A DNA stretch of 64,000 nucleotides from Saprospiraceae bacterium (GTDB lineage Bacteria > Bacteroidota > Bacteroidia > Chitinophagales > Saprospiraceae): NCBI GenBank assembly GCA_013360405.1, contig JABWBR010000030.1:1-64000 (forward strand), read 5' to 3'. Each line of letters starts with the position of its first letter. Within the stretch, counting starts at the first letter, position 1. A model generated the notes under the pieces. That model saw only the letters and a program-made list of their open reading frames with translations. It was not told the DNA's origin and searched no databases. Below are positions 33,908-41,936 of this stretch, piece after piece. Position numbers and translations under genes: made by a program.

Positions 33908-34837
33908 ATGAAACCCAGCAATCAGGGCTCTCTCTCAAGGGCTTATTTTTGGCTTATTATCAGCTACCTGTGTGCTTGTGCGCTAGGCTATTGGGCCGGG
34001 GCAGTTGCCTATTCCCAAACCGGCGGCCATCTTATTACGGCGGTAGCCGTTGCCGGCGTGGTAGCTACGGTAGTGGTTTTTGCCTTTAGCCTGCGTTTTG
34101 ACAACTCGAGTTTTTACGACCCGTACTGGAGCGTCATTCCCATTTTTATTGCGGTATTTATTTTGGTCTGGGGCTGGGATAGCGGCGCCGATCACTTTCG
34201 CAGTATAGCCGCTATGCTACTTGTATTATGGTGGGGCGCCAGGCTCACCTGGAATTGGGCCCGCAATTGGCGCGGGTTGTCACACCAGGACTGGCGCTAT
34301 GTAGACCTGCAGCAAAAGAACGGCCGGGCGTATTGGGTAGTAAGTTTTTTGGGAATTCACCTCATGCCTACGGTGCTTGTTTTTTTAGGTTGCCTTCCCT
34401 TATTCACTATAATGAGCGAGCCCGGCAAGCCGGTTCACTTTTTAGATATCGCCGGATTTATGCTGGCTAGTAGCGCTATTTTATTGGAGGCCACAGCCGA
34501 TAACCAGCTCAACAGATACGTCAAAAATCCTAATCGTCCTGCCGGAAAGACTTTTACCGGTGGCGTCTGGGGCATGTCGCGCCATCCTAACTATCTGGGA
34601 GAAGTATCTTTTTGGTGGGGGCTGGCAATTATGGGGTTGGCGGCGCAACCCGCACAATGGTGGGTGGTAGCAGGCGCCGTGTGCATTACGGCACTCTTCC
34701 AGTTCATCAGCATACCTATGATGGAAAAACATCTGCTGGCGCGTCGCGCTGATTACGCAGAGGTACAAAAGCGCGTACCGCGCTTTCTACCTACCGGTCG
34801 GACCGTTTCAAACGGTCCGACCGGTAAAGAGGACTAA
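33908..34837 (+). CDS. DUF1295 / steroid 5-alpha-reductase-like membrane protein
   Basis: 309 residues from ATG at 33908, with about seven hydrophobic segments. The C-terminal motif FTGGVWGMSRHPNYLGEVSFWWGLAIMG is the DUF1295 signature, related to eukaryotic steroid 5-alpha-reductases and isoprenylcysteine methyltransferases; it probably binds NADPH. The substrate in bacteria is unknown. The ATG at 33908 is preferred over the upstream in-frame ATG at 33803, which would overlap the rpmH promoter. The last residues (PTGRTVSNGPTGKED) come from a 33-bp palindrome that overlaps the 3' end, and the stop overlaps convergent frr by 4 nt. Confidence 0.88.
   Translation: MKPSNQGSLSRAYFWLIISYLCACALGYWAGAVAYSQTGGHLITAVAVAGVVATVVVFAFSLRFDNSSFYDPYWSVIPIFIAVFILVWGWDSGADHFRSIAAMLLVLWWGARLTWNWARNWRGLSHQDWRYVDLQQKNGRAYWVVSFLGIHLMPTVLVFLGCLPLFTIMSEPGKPVHFLDIAGFMLASSAILLEATADNQLNRYVKNPNRPAGKTFTGGVWGMSRHPNYLGEVSFWWGLAIMGLAAQPAQWWVVAGAVCITALFQFISIPMMEKHLLARRADYAEVQKRVPRFLPTGRTVSNGPTGKED
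34793..34825. repeat. 33-bp perfect inverted repeat at the convergent gene end
   Basis: Arms ACCGGTCGGACCGTTT and its complement around a single C. It lies inside the last codons of the DUF1295 gene, just beyond the frr stop, and could stop transcription from both sides. Confidence 0.85.
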
Positions 34838-35400
34838 ACCGTCATAATATCCTTTTCTTTCACCTCAAGCATGTGGTCTACCTGCTTGATGTATTTATCG
34901 GTAAGTGCTTGTACTTCTATCTCTTTCTTTTTGCCCGTATCTTCGGGCAGGCCGTCTTTTACCAATTTTTTGAAACCTTCCATGGCTTTGTGGCGGGCGC
35001 TACGCACACTCACCTTGGCGTCTTCGCCGAGCGATTTGGCCTTTTTGACCATTTCCTTGCGGCGTTCTTCCGTGAGGGGAGGAATATTGATGCGTATCAC
35101 TTCACCGTCGTTGCCGGGAGTGAAGCCTAGGTTGGCTTCCATGATAGCCCTTTCGATAGGGGCCAGCATATTTTTTTCCCAGGGCTGGATAATCAGCGTT
35201 CTGGAGTCTGATACGCTCACGTTAGCTATTTGCCCAAGCGGGGCGGGCGAACCGTAATAGTTGACCATTACGCTGCCCAACATCGCGGGAGAGGCTTTGC
35301 CTGTTCTAACCTTCACCAGTTCGTTCTCGAGGTGTTCGAGCGCATGTTTCATGGCGTCTTCGGCGCCTTTAAGCATGTTAATAACTTCTTCCTGCAGCAT
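34834..35400 (-). CDS. frr: Ribosome recycling factor
   Basis: 188 residues from ATG at 35400; a TTG nine nt upstream is less likely. The family pattern is clear: HLENELVKVRTGKASPAMLGSVMVNYYGSPAPL near the start, LIIQPWEKNMLAPIERAI, GEVIRINIPPLTEERRKEMVKKAK, and the C-terminal helix. With EF-G it splits post-termination ribosomes. It is the last gene of serS-metallopeptidase-frr, 28 nt after the metallopeptidase stop. Confidence 0.97.
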   Translation of the reverse strand: MLQEEVINMLKGAEDAMKHALEHLENELVKVRTGKASPAMLGSVMVNYYGSPAPLGQIANVSVSDSRTLIIQPWEKNMLAPIERAIMEANLGFTPGNDGEVIRINIPPLTEERRKEMVKKAKSLGEDAKVSVRSARHKAMEGFKKLVKDGLPEDTGKKKEIEVQALTDKYIKQVDHMLEVKEKDIMTV

Positions 35401-35428
35401 ATAATTCAAGCGTTTATAAGTAGGCTGT

Positions 35429-36118
35429 TTATTCGCGGTTGGCGCCCATATAGCGCATAATCAGGTATAACAAGGTGGCAAATGCGGCCAACGCTGCTAC
35501 CACGTAAGTCATAGCGGCCCACCACAGGGCATCTTTGGCGCCGTCGTATTCGGTATTGCGGGCTACGCCCGATTGGTCGAGCCAAGCCAAGGCACGACGG
35601 CTGGCGTCAAATTCAACCGGTAAAGTGACCACGCTAAAAAAGGTGGTAATGGCAAAAGCCGCGATTGTAATGAGCAAGATGGTGGAGTTGCCGTTGAAGC
35701 CGAACATGCTCAATGCAGCCATGAGCAAGTACTGTTGCAAATTGGCTGCTACACTGACTACCGGCACGATTGCCGAGCGAAACTGCAACCACACATAAGC
35801 ATTAGCGTGTTGTACGGCGTGGCCGCATTCGTGGGCGGCAACCGCTGCTGCAGAAATGCTGCGGCCGTGAAATACATCGGGGCTCAACCGCACCCGCTTG
35901 TGTAGCGGATCGTAGTGGTCCGACAAAAAGCCTGCGTGTTCTTCTACCTCCACATCGCTGATGTTATAGTGGCGCAGCATAGCCTCGGCTACTTCGCGGC
36001 CACTCATGCCGTTGCGGAGCGTAAACTGGCTATAGTGGGCAAACTTGCTCTTTAAGCGCCCGCTGACCACCATGCCTACGACTGAAAAAACGACCGTTAA
36101 AACAATATACACCATCAT
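35429..36118 (-). CDS. Zinc metallopeptidase of the YugP family, membrane
   Basis: 229 residues from ATG at 36118, which leaves a 16-nt gap after serS; an upstream start at 36187 would overlap serS. An N-terminal TM helix (MMVYIVLTVVFSVVGMVVSG) is followed by the zinc site AAHECGHAVQHANAY and three more TM segments, as in the YugP neutral zinc metallopeptidases. Substrates are unknown. It lies in the middle of a translation-gene operon between serS and frr. Confidence 0.92.
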   Translation of the reverse strand: MMVYIVLTVVFSVVGMVVSGRLKSKFAHYSQFTLRNGMSGREVAEAMLRHYNISDVEVEEHAGFLSDHYDPLHKRVRLSPDVFHGRSISAAAVAAHECGHAVQHANAYVWLQFRSAIVPVVSVAANLQQYLLMAALSMFGFNGNSTILLITIAAFAITTFFSVVTLPVEFDASRRALAWLDQSGVARNTEYDGAKDALWWAAMTYVVAALAAFATLLYLIMRYMGANRE

Positions 36119-36134
36119 AGTGTGAAAAAGTATT

Positions 36135-37412
36135 TTAATTAATAATAGCAAAGCCCGTATAAGGCTGTAATACTTTGGGTATAACAATTCCTTCGGGCGT
36201 TTGGTTGTTTTCCAACAACGCGGCTACTATACGGGCCAGTGCAAGCGCGCTGCCGTTGAGCGTATGCGCGAGCCGGGTGCCTTTGCCGTCGCGGAAGCGC
36301 AACCGCAAGCGATTAGACTGGTAGGTCTCAAAATTTGATACCGAACTCACCTCCAGCCAGCGCTGCTGGGCGGCAGAATACACCTCAAAATCGAAGGTGA
36401 GCGCAGAGGTGAAGCCCATGTCGCCGCCGCAAAGTCGCAAAATGCGATAGGGCAACCCGAGCTTATCCAAAACCCCCGACACATGATCGAGCATTTGGTG
36501 GAGCGTCTCGTACGATTTATCGGGGTGTTGAATTTGAACAATTTCTACTTTATCAAACTGGTGTACGCGATTTAGCCCCCTTACGTGCGCGCCGTAAGAA
36601 CCCGCCTCGCGGCGGAAACAAGGCGTATACCCCGTTAATTTGATAGGAAAATCGCTTTCATCCAGAATGATGTCGCGGTAAATATTGGTCAGCGGTACTT
36701 CTGCAGTAGGGATGAGATACAGATTGTCGCGCTCCACGTAGTACATCTGCGCTTCTTTATCGGGGAGCTGACCGGTGGCCCTGGCGGTGTCTTCATTTAC
36801 CATCAGCGGCGGCATAATTTCTTCATAGCCGGCTCCTGTAGCCTCGTCGAGAAAAAAGTTGATCAGCGCGCGCTCCAGCCTGGCGCCTTTCCCGCGATAA
36901 ACGGGGAACCCCGAGCCGGTGAGCTTAACGCCCAATTCGAGGTCGAAAAGCTGATATTTTTTTGCCAATTCCCAGTGCGGGAGCGCGTCTTCCGGCATAA
37001 CGGGAAGCGCCTCGCCCCAGGCTTTAAACACTTCGTTGTCATCGGCTGACACCCCTGCCGGTACCGATTCGTGGGGGATGTTGGGCACTTTGTAAAGCAA
37101 CTGTTCGAGCGCTTCTTTGGCCTGGTTCATCTTTTCCTCCAGCGTGGCGGCCAGCTCTTTGAGTTCGGCAACCCTGCCTTTGCGTTGCTCGGCGTCGTCT
37201 TTGAGTCCCTGCTTCATCAAGTCGCCCACTTCTTTAGATAAGCGATTGCGCTCAGCCAGTGAAGCGTCGAGCTCCGTCTGCGAAGATTTGCGTATATTGT
37301 CAAGTTGGAGGATGTCGTCGATTATGGCCAGATCCTGGTCGCTATAATTCCTGCGTTTGAGTCCTTCGATAACTCGCGCCTGTTGTTCGCGGATGAAATT
37401 TAGTTCCAGCAT
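36135..37412 (-). CDS. serS: Seryl-tRNA synthetase
   Basis: 425 residues, the normal length. The N-terminal coiled-coil arm (about 35-100) contacts tRNA-Ser. Class II motif 2 is CFRREAGSYGAHVRGLNRVHQF and motif 3 is NGSALALARIVAALLENNQ. TAEVPLTN and GTRLAHTL are conserved. It charges tRNA-Ser with serine. It is the first gene of the operon and is divergent from rho. Confidence 0.97.
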   Translation of the reverse strand: MLELNFIREQQARVIEGLKRRNYSDQDLAIIDDILQLDNIRKSSQTELDASLAERNRLSKEVGDLMKQGLKDDAEQRKGRVAELKELAATLEEKMNQAKEALEQLLYKVPNIPHESVPAGVSADDNEVFKAWGEALPVMPEDALPHWELAKKYQLFDLELGVKLTGSGFPVYRGKGARLERALINFFLDEATGAGYEEIMPPLMVNEDTARATGQLPDKEAQMYYVERDNLYLIPTAEVPLTNIYRDIILDESDFPIKLTGYTPCFRREAGSYGAHVRGLNRVHQFDKVEIVQIQHPDKSYETLHQMLDHVSGVLDKLGLPYRILRLCGGDMGFTSALTFDFEVYSAAQQRWLEVSSVSNFETYQSNRLRLRFRDGKGTRLAHTLNGSALALARIVAALLENNQTPEGIVIPKVLQPYTGFAIIN

Positions 37413-37490
37413 GGTTGTCTAGATAGGTCTAAGCGCCTCAAAGCGCTATGCAATTGAACTTTTTAAAAGGGAGTAGGTTTATTATTTTTG

Positions 37491-37498
37491 CAAAGATA
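37491..37498 (-). promoter_or_regulatory. -7-like element TATCTTTG upstream of serS
   Basis: Perfect TAnnTTTG on the minus strand, about 80 nt before the serS ATG; the -33 region is only a weak TTTA. Confidence 0.4.
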
Positions 37499-37501
37499 CT
37501 A

Positions 37502-37531
37502 TTTGAATTAATAAAATTAAACGTATTTTTG
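37502..37531 (+). promoter_or_regulatory. Promoter of rho
   Basis: TTTG (37502-37505), 18 nt, TATTTTTG (37524-37531): both boxes and the spacing match the Bacteroidota sigma-70-type consensus. Confidence 0.6.
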
Positions 37532-37803
37532 CAGCAGCAAGACACAGAGGCTCTCCGCTACAACTAGCCTTACTGCCTGAAACAAGGTGTGTGTCTACTC
37601 CATTTCATAAGCATTTTCCACTTTACAGCACTATTTAGCGACGACGTTGGAGGGCAATAGAAGGAGCAGGCATCATTGCGGCAGATTCGGCACAAGCGGT
37701 TCCCCACATTTTCATTCCACAGTTAATTTTACACAATTCATTTTTCATATATCTAATCATTCACACTACGCGTGCACCATTTCTGTAATAGACCAACTAC
37801 ATC

Positions 37804-39516
37804 ATGTACGACATTTTGCAATTGAACGATATGCTCGTTCCCGAACTTAGGGATTTGGCCGAGCGGATGGGTATACCAGGGTTTAAGAAGATGGCCAAGC
37901 AAGAGCTTATTCACCAAATTCTGGACCGCCAGGCTCTAGAGTCTTCAACTCAAAAGGATTTCGAAGAAGTTATTGATATAAACGACGACGACGAGGATCT
38001 CAACCCCACTTATGCGTACGACCCGGACGACGATGAGGATGAACTCGACCCCCCATTTCAGGATCTTCCCGGTGAACCGCCCGTGGGCGCCGCCGATGAG
38101 GAGGACGACGAGGACGACGAAGACGACGACAACCCGGAACGCCCCAAACGCGCCCGAAAACGCATCAGTCGCGCCGAAATAGATTTGCCTACTCCTCCCC
38201 GCGAACGCGAAGAGCCCATTGTGCGCTCGCGCCGCCGCCAATTGGAAGAAGAACTCTATATGAAGGAGCCGCCCCGCCCGGTGGTACGCGATCGCGACAG
38301 GGAACAAGCCCCTCCTTCGCCTCCTCCCCCCGCTCCCCAGCAATCTTATGCCCAGGAAGGCGATCAAAACGACGACAGCAAGTTCGATATCGAATTAGAC
38401 GGCATTATTGAAGGCGAAGGTATTCTCGAAATGATGCCCGACGGATATGGCTTCCTTCGCTCTGCCGACTACAATTACCTGACTTCTCCCGACGATATCT
38501 ACGTGTCGCCTTCTCAGATCAAGCTTTTTGGCTTGCGCACCGGCGATACCGTACGCGGCGCTATCCGCCCGCCCAAAGAAGGAGAAAAGTATTTCGCCCT
38601 CCTGCGCGTATCCAAAATCAATGGCCTCGACCCGCAAGATATTCGCGATAGGGTGCCCTTTGATTATCTCACACCGCTGTTCCCTACCGAGAAATTAAAA
38701 CTGATCACTTCTCCCACCGGCCGCGATATGGGCACCAGGATGATCGATCTGTTTACCCCTATCGGCAAAGGCCAGCGCGGATTGATCGTGGCACAACCCA
38801 AAACAGGTAAAACTTTCCTGCTGAAAGATATCGCCAATGCCATTTCCAAAAATCACCCCGAATGTTATATGATCGTGTTGCTCATCGATGAGCGACCCGA
38901 AGAAGTAACCGATATGCGCCGCAGCGTCGATGCAGAAGTGATCGCCTCTACTTTCGACGAACCCGCCGACAACCACGTGCGCGTGGCAGGTATTGTGCTC
39001 GAAAAAGCCAAGCGATTGGTGGAGTGCGGCCACGATGTGGTTATCCTGCTCGACTCGATCACCCGCCTCGCCCGCGCCTACAACACCGTAGCGCCTGCAA
39101 GCGGCAAGGTGCTCTCAGGCGGCGTGGAAGCCAATGCTCTCCAGAAACCCAAGAAGTTCTTCGGCGCAGCCCGTAATGTGGAATACGGTGGCTCGCTCAC
39201 TATCCTCGCTACCGCGCTTATCGATACCGGTTCTAAGATGGACCAGGTGATATTTGAAGAATTTAAAGGCACAGGTAATATGGAATTGCAACTCGACCGC
39301 AGCCTGGCCAATAAGCGAATGTACCCCGCTATCGACCTCACCAAGTCGAGTACGCGCCGCGACGAACTCCTACTGGACAAAGATACCCTGCAACGTATGT
39401 TTATCCTGCGCAACCACCTCGCCGATATGAAACCCGACGAGGCTATGGAATTCCTGCGCAAACACCTCACTACTACTACGAGTAACGAAGAGTTTCTCAG
39501 CTCGATGAACGGATAA
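37804..39516 (+). CDS. rho: Transcription termination factor Rho with acidic insertion
   Basis: 570 residues, longer than the 419 of E. coli Rho. An N-terminal Rho-N helix bundle (1-45) is followed by a disordered Asp/Glu-rich then Arg/Pro-rich stretch (about 50-195), which many Bacteroidota Rho proteins carry. The RNA-binding cold-shock-like domain starts at [15 protein letters not shown]. The ATPase core has Walker [14 protein letters not shown] (about 331-343), Walker [18 protein letters not shown] and [18 protein letters not shown]. Hexameric Rho unwinds RNA to release transcripts. Confidence 0.97.
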   Translation: MYDILQLNDMLVPELRDLAERMGIPGFKKMAKQELIHQILDRQALESSTQKDFEEVIDINDDDEDLNPTYAYDPDDDEDELDPPFQDLPGEPPVGAADEEDDEDDEDDDNPERPKRARKRISRAEIDLPTPPREREEPIVRSRRRQLEEELYMKEPPRPVVRDRDREQAPPSPPPPAPQQSYAQEGDQNDDSKFDIELDGIIEGEGILEMMPDGYGFLRSADYNYLTSPDDIYVSPSQIKLFGLRTGDTVRGAIRPPKEGEKYFALLRVSKINGLDPQDIRDRVPFDYLTPLFPTEKLKLITSPTGRDMGTRMIDLFTPIGKGQRGLIVAQPKTGKTFLLKDIANAISKNHPECYMIVLLIDERPEEVTDMRRSVDAEVIASTFDEPADNHVRVAGIVLEKAKRLVECGHDVVILLDSITRLARAYNTVAPASGKVLSGGVEANALQKPKKFFGAARNVEYGGSLTILATALIDTGSKMDQVIFEEFKGTGNMELQLDRSLANKRMYPAIDLTKSSTRRDELLLDKDTLQRMFILRNHLADMKPDEAMEFLRKHLTTTTSNEEFLSSMNG

Positions 39517-39522
39517 CGGGTA

Positions 39523-39545
39523 GGGTGAACGTTTACCGTTCACCC
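39523..39545. terminator. Bidirectional hairpin between rho and batD
   Basis: GGGTGAACG / CGTTCACCC with a 5-nt loop. The stop codon of the convergent batD gene (39533-39535) lies in the loop. It has no long T run, so its role as a terminator is inferred. Confidence 0.55.
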
Positions 39546-41299
39546 AATCCCTCCAATTTCTCAATGATTTCTGCCGCCGCCTTGTAAGTGGCCTGCATAT
39601 CCGTAGCTTGGTCCCTGGCGGCAAACAGGGCCATCTCGCAGGTTTGTACGACCTGGCTGAATGCGGCAACCAATGCCGCGTCTACGCCTGCTTCTTCCAT
39701 GCGTTGGCGGGCCAGCGTTTTCGACCATGCGGCGGGGGGAATGTCGAATTTATATCCCAGGTAGGCAACCAGCCCCTTTTCAATTTCGTCATAAAAAGGA
39801 CGGCTATGGCCGGTATCGAGGTGGGCCTTTGCCGTGGATAACCGGGCTATAGCTGTCTTTCGGGCCCGCTGACGCTGATATTCAAGCGAATTAAGGCCTT
39901 CCATGCGTTGCTGCCTGCGTTTTAACAGCCAGGCCGTGCTAACGGCCAATAGAGGCAACACAAGGCCTAGCCATAGCCAATGAGTGCCCCATAGTGAAAA
40001 ATGATAAGTGCCTCGAGCAGACAGCGATTTGAGCGGCAGAATTTCGGAGTCGGTGGTTTGTATAGCTGTGGGCGCCACCCCCGATTTGTTCAATTGTCCC
40101 TGCCTGACGTTGATCGTGATGGGTTCGGCGCTGATCGTAGCGTATTTTGTCGAGTCGATATCGAAATAGACAAAAGCGGGGGCAATAGTAAAAATGCCCG
40201 CTTCGCGAGGCACCAGAATGTATTCAAATACTTTTTTCCCTATTACACGGCCATTCTCCTCAAAGGTGCGATCTTCCGATAATTTAGGAGGGTAGACTTC
40301 AAAAGACTCCGGGAAATCTATCGGAGGGGCCTGCAGGCGCTTTATGTCGCCGTCGCCCTCGATGGCGATGGTCACGGAGAGGGCATCGTCTGTAGTCAGG
40401 TCATTGAGATTGGCGCCAAAAACCGCCTTGTAATGCCCTACCGCCCCGCTAAAGGACGCCGGCGCAGGCTGGGGTAAAGGCTGCACCTGGATGACAGCGG
40501 GCGGCGTCGCTGCCGGGATTCTTTTCACCGGGCGAGGCATAAAAAGCGACAGCCCACCGGGGTCGTCACCCAGTATATTGAGCTGCACTTCGTACGGATC
40601 AACCTGCAACGCCCCCGAGCGCTGCGGATACAAGGCCATGCGCTTCAATACTTTGGTGTGGTATTGGCGTTTGTTTACGATTTCCCGCTGCCAGGGCGCA
40701 TCAAAACGCCTGATCTCTTCCACATAAAAGCCGTCGTATTTGGATTCACCGATCGGGTTGAAACTGCCCACATGGTCTTCTGCATACAATTTGTAGTCGA
40801 GCAGGACTTGCTGGCCTATCCATGCCCGGGTGGGTTTGGCTTCGGCTTGCATATAAAAAGGCTCGCCGGCGGTACCGCTCGCCTGGCGGCTGTCGAGCAC
40901 TTCAATCTCTAATTTTTTGGTATAGAGGGTTCTATTGTCTACCCGAATGCCGGCGGGGTCTATGGTTAGTTTGCCCAGCCGGCGCGGCTTCAAGGTATAC
41001 GCATAGCCCGAGCTGGTCGAAAACTGACCGTTGATGAGCGAGGTGCTTACCGAGCGGTTGGGCCCCGACACTACTGTGAAATCCTGGAATGACGGAGGCT
41101 GAAAATTTTTGCCTTCCGCATTGGTAAGCGTAAAAGAGACCTCTACAAAGCTGTTGAGCAATATCTGCCGGGCATCGGCAGTTGCCTCAAAAGTGGGTTT
41201 GTCCTGGGCGCTTGCAATAGCCGAATAACCCAGCAGCACAGCTACCCACAAATAGCGGTGAATAGAAAGAGAGCGTTGTATTTGTTTGAAAAGGATCAC
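39533..41299 (-). CDS. batD: BatD family protein (oxygen-tolerance type)
   Basis: 588 residues starting at GTG 41299, whose last bases overlap the TGA of the upstream paralog (GTGA). This start gives a normal signal peptide (ILFKQIQRSLSIHRYLWVAVLLGYSAIASA). The periplasmic part contains several Ig-like BatD domains (FVEVSFTLTNAEGKNFQPPSFQDFTVVSGPNRS), a TM helix (about 440-460, HWLWLGLVLPLLAVSTAWLL) and a cytoplasmic helical tail. BatD belongs to the Bat (Bacteroides aerotolerance) complex linked to MoxR ATPases; none of batA, batB, batC or moxR lies beside it. A start further upstream would overlap the previous gene by 85 bp. Confidence 0.9.
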   Translation of the reverse strand: MILFKQIQRSLSIHRYLWVAVLLGYSAIASAQDKPTFEATADARQILLNSFVEVSFTLTNAEGKNFQPPSFQDFTVVSGPNRSVSTSLINGQFSTSSGYAYTLKPRRLGKLTIDPAGIRVDNRTLYTKKLEIEVLDSRQASGTAGEPFYMQAEAKPTRAWIGQQVLLDYKLYAEDHVGSFNPIGESKYDGFYVEEIRRFDAPWQREIVNKRQYHTKVLKRMALYPQRSGALQVDPYEVQLNILGDDPGGLSLFMPRPVKRIPAATPPAVIQVQPLPQPAPASFSGAVGHYKAVFGANLNDLTTDDALSVTIAIEGDGDIKRLQAPPIDFPESFEVYPPKLSEDRTFEENGRVIGKKVFEYILVPREAGIFTIAPAFVYFDIDSTKYATISAEPITINVRQGQLNKSGVAPTAIQTTDSEILPLKSLSARGTYHFSLWGTHWLWLGLVLPLLAVSTAWLLKRRQQRMEGLNSLEYQRQRARKTAIARLSTAKAHLDTGHSRPFYDEIEKGLVAYLGYKFDIPPAAWSKTLARQRMEEAGVDAALVAAFSQVVQTCEMALFAARDQATDMQATYKAAAEIIEKLEGLGER

Positions 41300-41805
41300 A
41301 ACTTGTACACTTTGCGCTTTTTCTTCGGTGCTTTTTCTTTTTCGGGCGCCGGTTTTTCTTGTATTAAATCCTCCGGCCAATATCCTTGGGATTTTGTGGC
41401 GCCGGGTGTTTGTTTGATGCCGTCGGGATTGGGTACCACCATGACTTCAAGGGGTTGTGTCTCTAATATTTTGCCGTCGACTTCAATGGCGGCAGGCAAA
41501 ATATAGTAGTTGCCTATGTCTTTGGGTTCCAGGTAATAAGAGTAAGATAAACTTTGCGTCACTTTGCCGTTTACCATGCTGAAACTGGAAGCCGTATTGG
41601 GACCGCTTACTACATCAAAATCTTCGAATGCAGGGGGCTCAAATTTGTCGCCTTGCGCGTTTTCAAGCGAAAAGGTCACTTGAAAATAATTGCCCAGCAA
41701 AATGGAATCGGTGCTCACCGATACGTTGAATTGCGCCTCTGTCTGTGCCGTTGCAAAAAAAACGCAACAAACCGCACCCATTACGAGCAAGATTGTCTTT
41801 TTCAT
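41296..41805 (-). CDS. Single-domain BatD paralog, secreted
   Basis: 169 residues with signal peptide MKKTILLVMGAVCCVFFATAQ. The mature part is one BatD-type domain: FQVTFSLENAQGDKFEPPAFEDFDVVSGPN lines up almost residue by residue with the first domain of the downstream batD (VEVSFTLTNAEGKNFQPPSFQDFTVVSGPN). It ends in a Lys/Glu/Pro-rich tail (KPAPEKEKAPKKKRKVYKL). Its stop overlaps the batD start, so the two are translationally coupled. It is a tandem partial duplication; a role as a soluble partner of BatD is inferred. Confidence 0.88.
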   Translation of the reverse strand: MKKTILLVMGAVCCVFFATAQTEAQFNVSVSTDSILLGNYFQVTFSLENAQGDKFEPPAFEDFDVVSGPNTASSFSMVNGKVTQSLSYSYYLEPKDIGNYYILPAAIEVDGKILETQPLEVMVVPNPDGIKQTPGATKSQGYWPEDLIQEKPAPEKEKAPKKKRKVYKL

Positions 41806-41865
41806 CGGTTGTTGATTTGTTTGTTTTGCCTAAATAACGCTGTAAAGTCTGTAAATGTTGGCGGA

Positions 41866-41873
41866 CAAAGTTA
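41866..41873 (-). promoter_or_regulatory. -7-like element TAACTTTG upstream of the BatD pair
   Basis: Perfect TAnnTTTG on the minus strand about 61 nt before the ATG; the -33 box is not convincing. Confidence 0.35.
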
Positions 41874-41892
41874 CGCCATTTTCATAAAAAAG

Positions 41893-41920
41893 GTAGAGAC
41901 GCGATGAATCGCGTCTCTAC
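41893..41920. repeat. GTAGAGACG palindrome
   Basis: Arms GTAGAGACGCGAT and its complement with a 2-nt centre. It lies 16 nt after the metalloprotease stop. Same arm ends as 23975-24002 and 56975-57006. Confidence 0.85.
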
Positions 41921-41936
41921 TATCATGTGAAAAACG

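Larger units (their letters stand above)
37413..37803. other. Divergent serS-rho intergenic region with a long rho leader
   Basis: 391 bp without a gene. It holds the rho promoter (37502-37531), a second TATTTTTG at 37483-37490, and TATCTTTG on the minus strand at 37498-37491 for serS. From the predicted rho start (about 37538) an untranslated leader of roughly 265 nt remains. Rho is known to regulate its own leader in other bacteria; no defined riboswitch was recognised here. Confidence 0.5.

Noticed and set aside
37538-37803. Riboswitch in the rho leader
   Set aside because: No conserved aptamer core or clear terminator/antiterminator pair could be recognised; only a long leader is supported.
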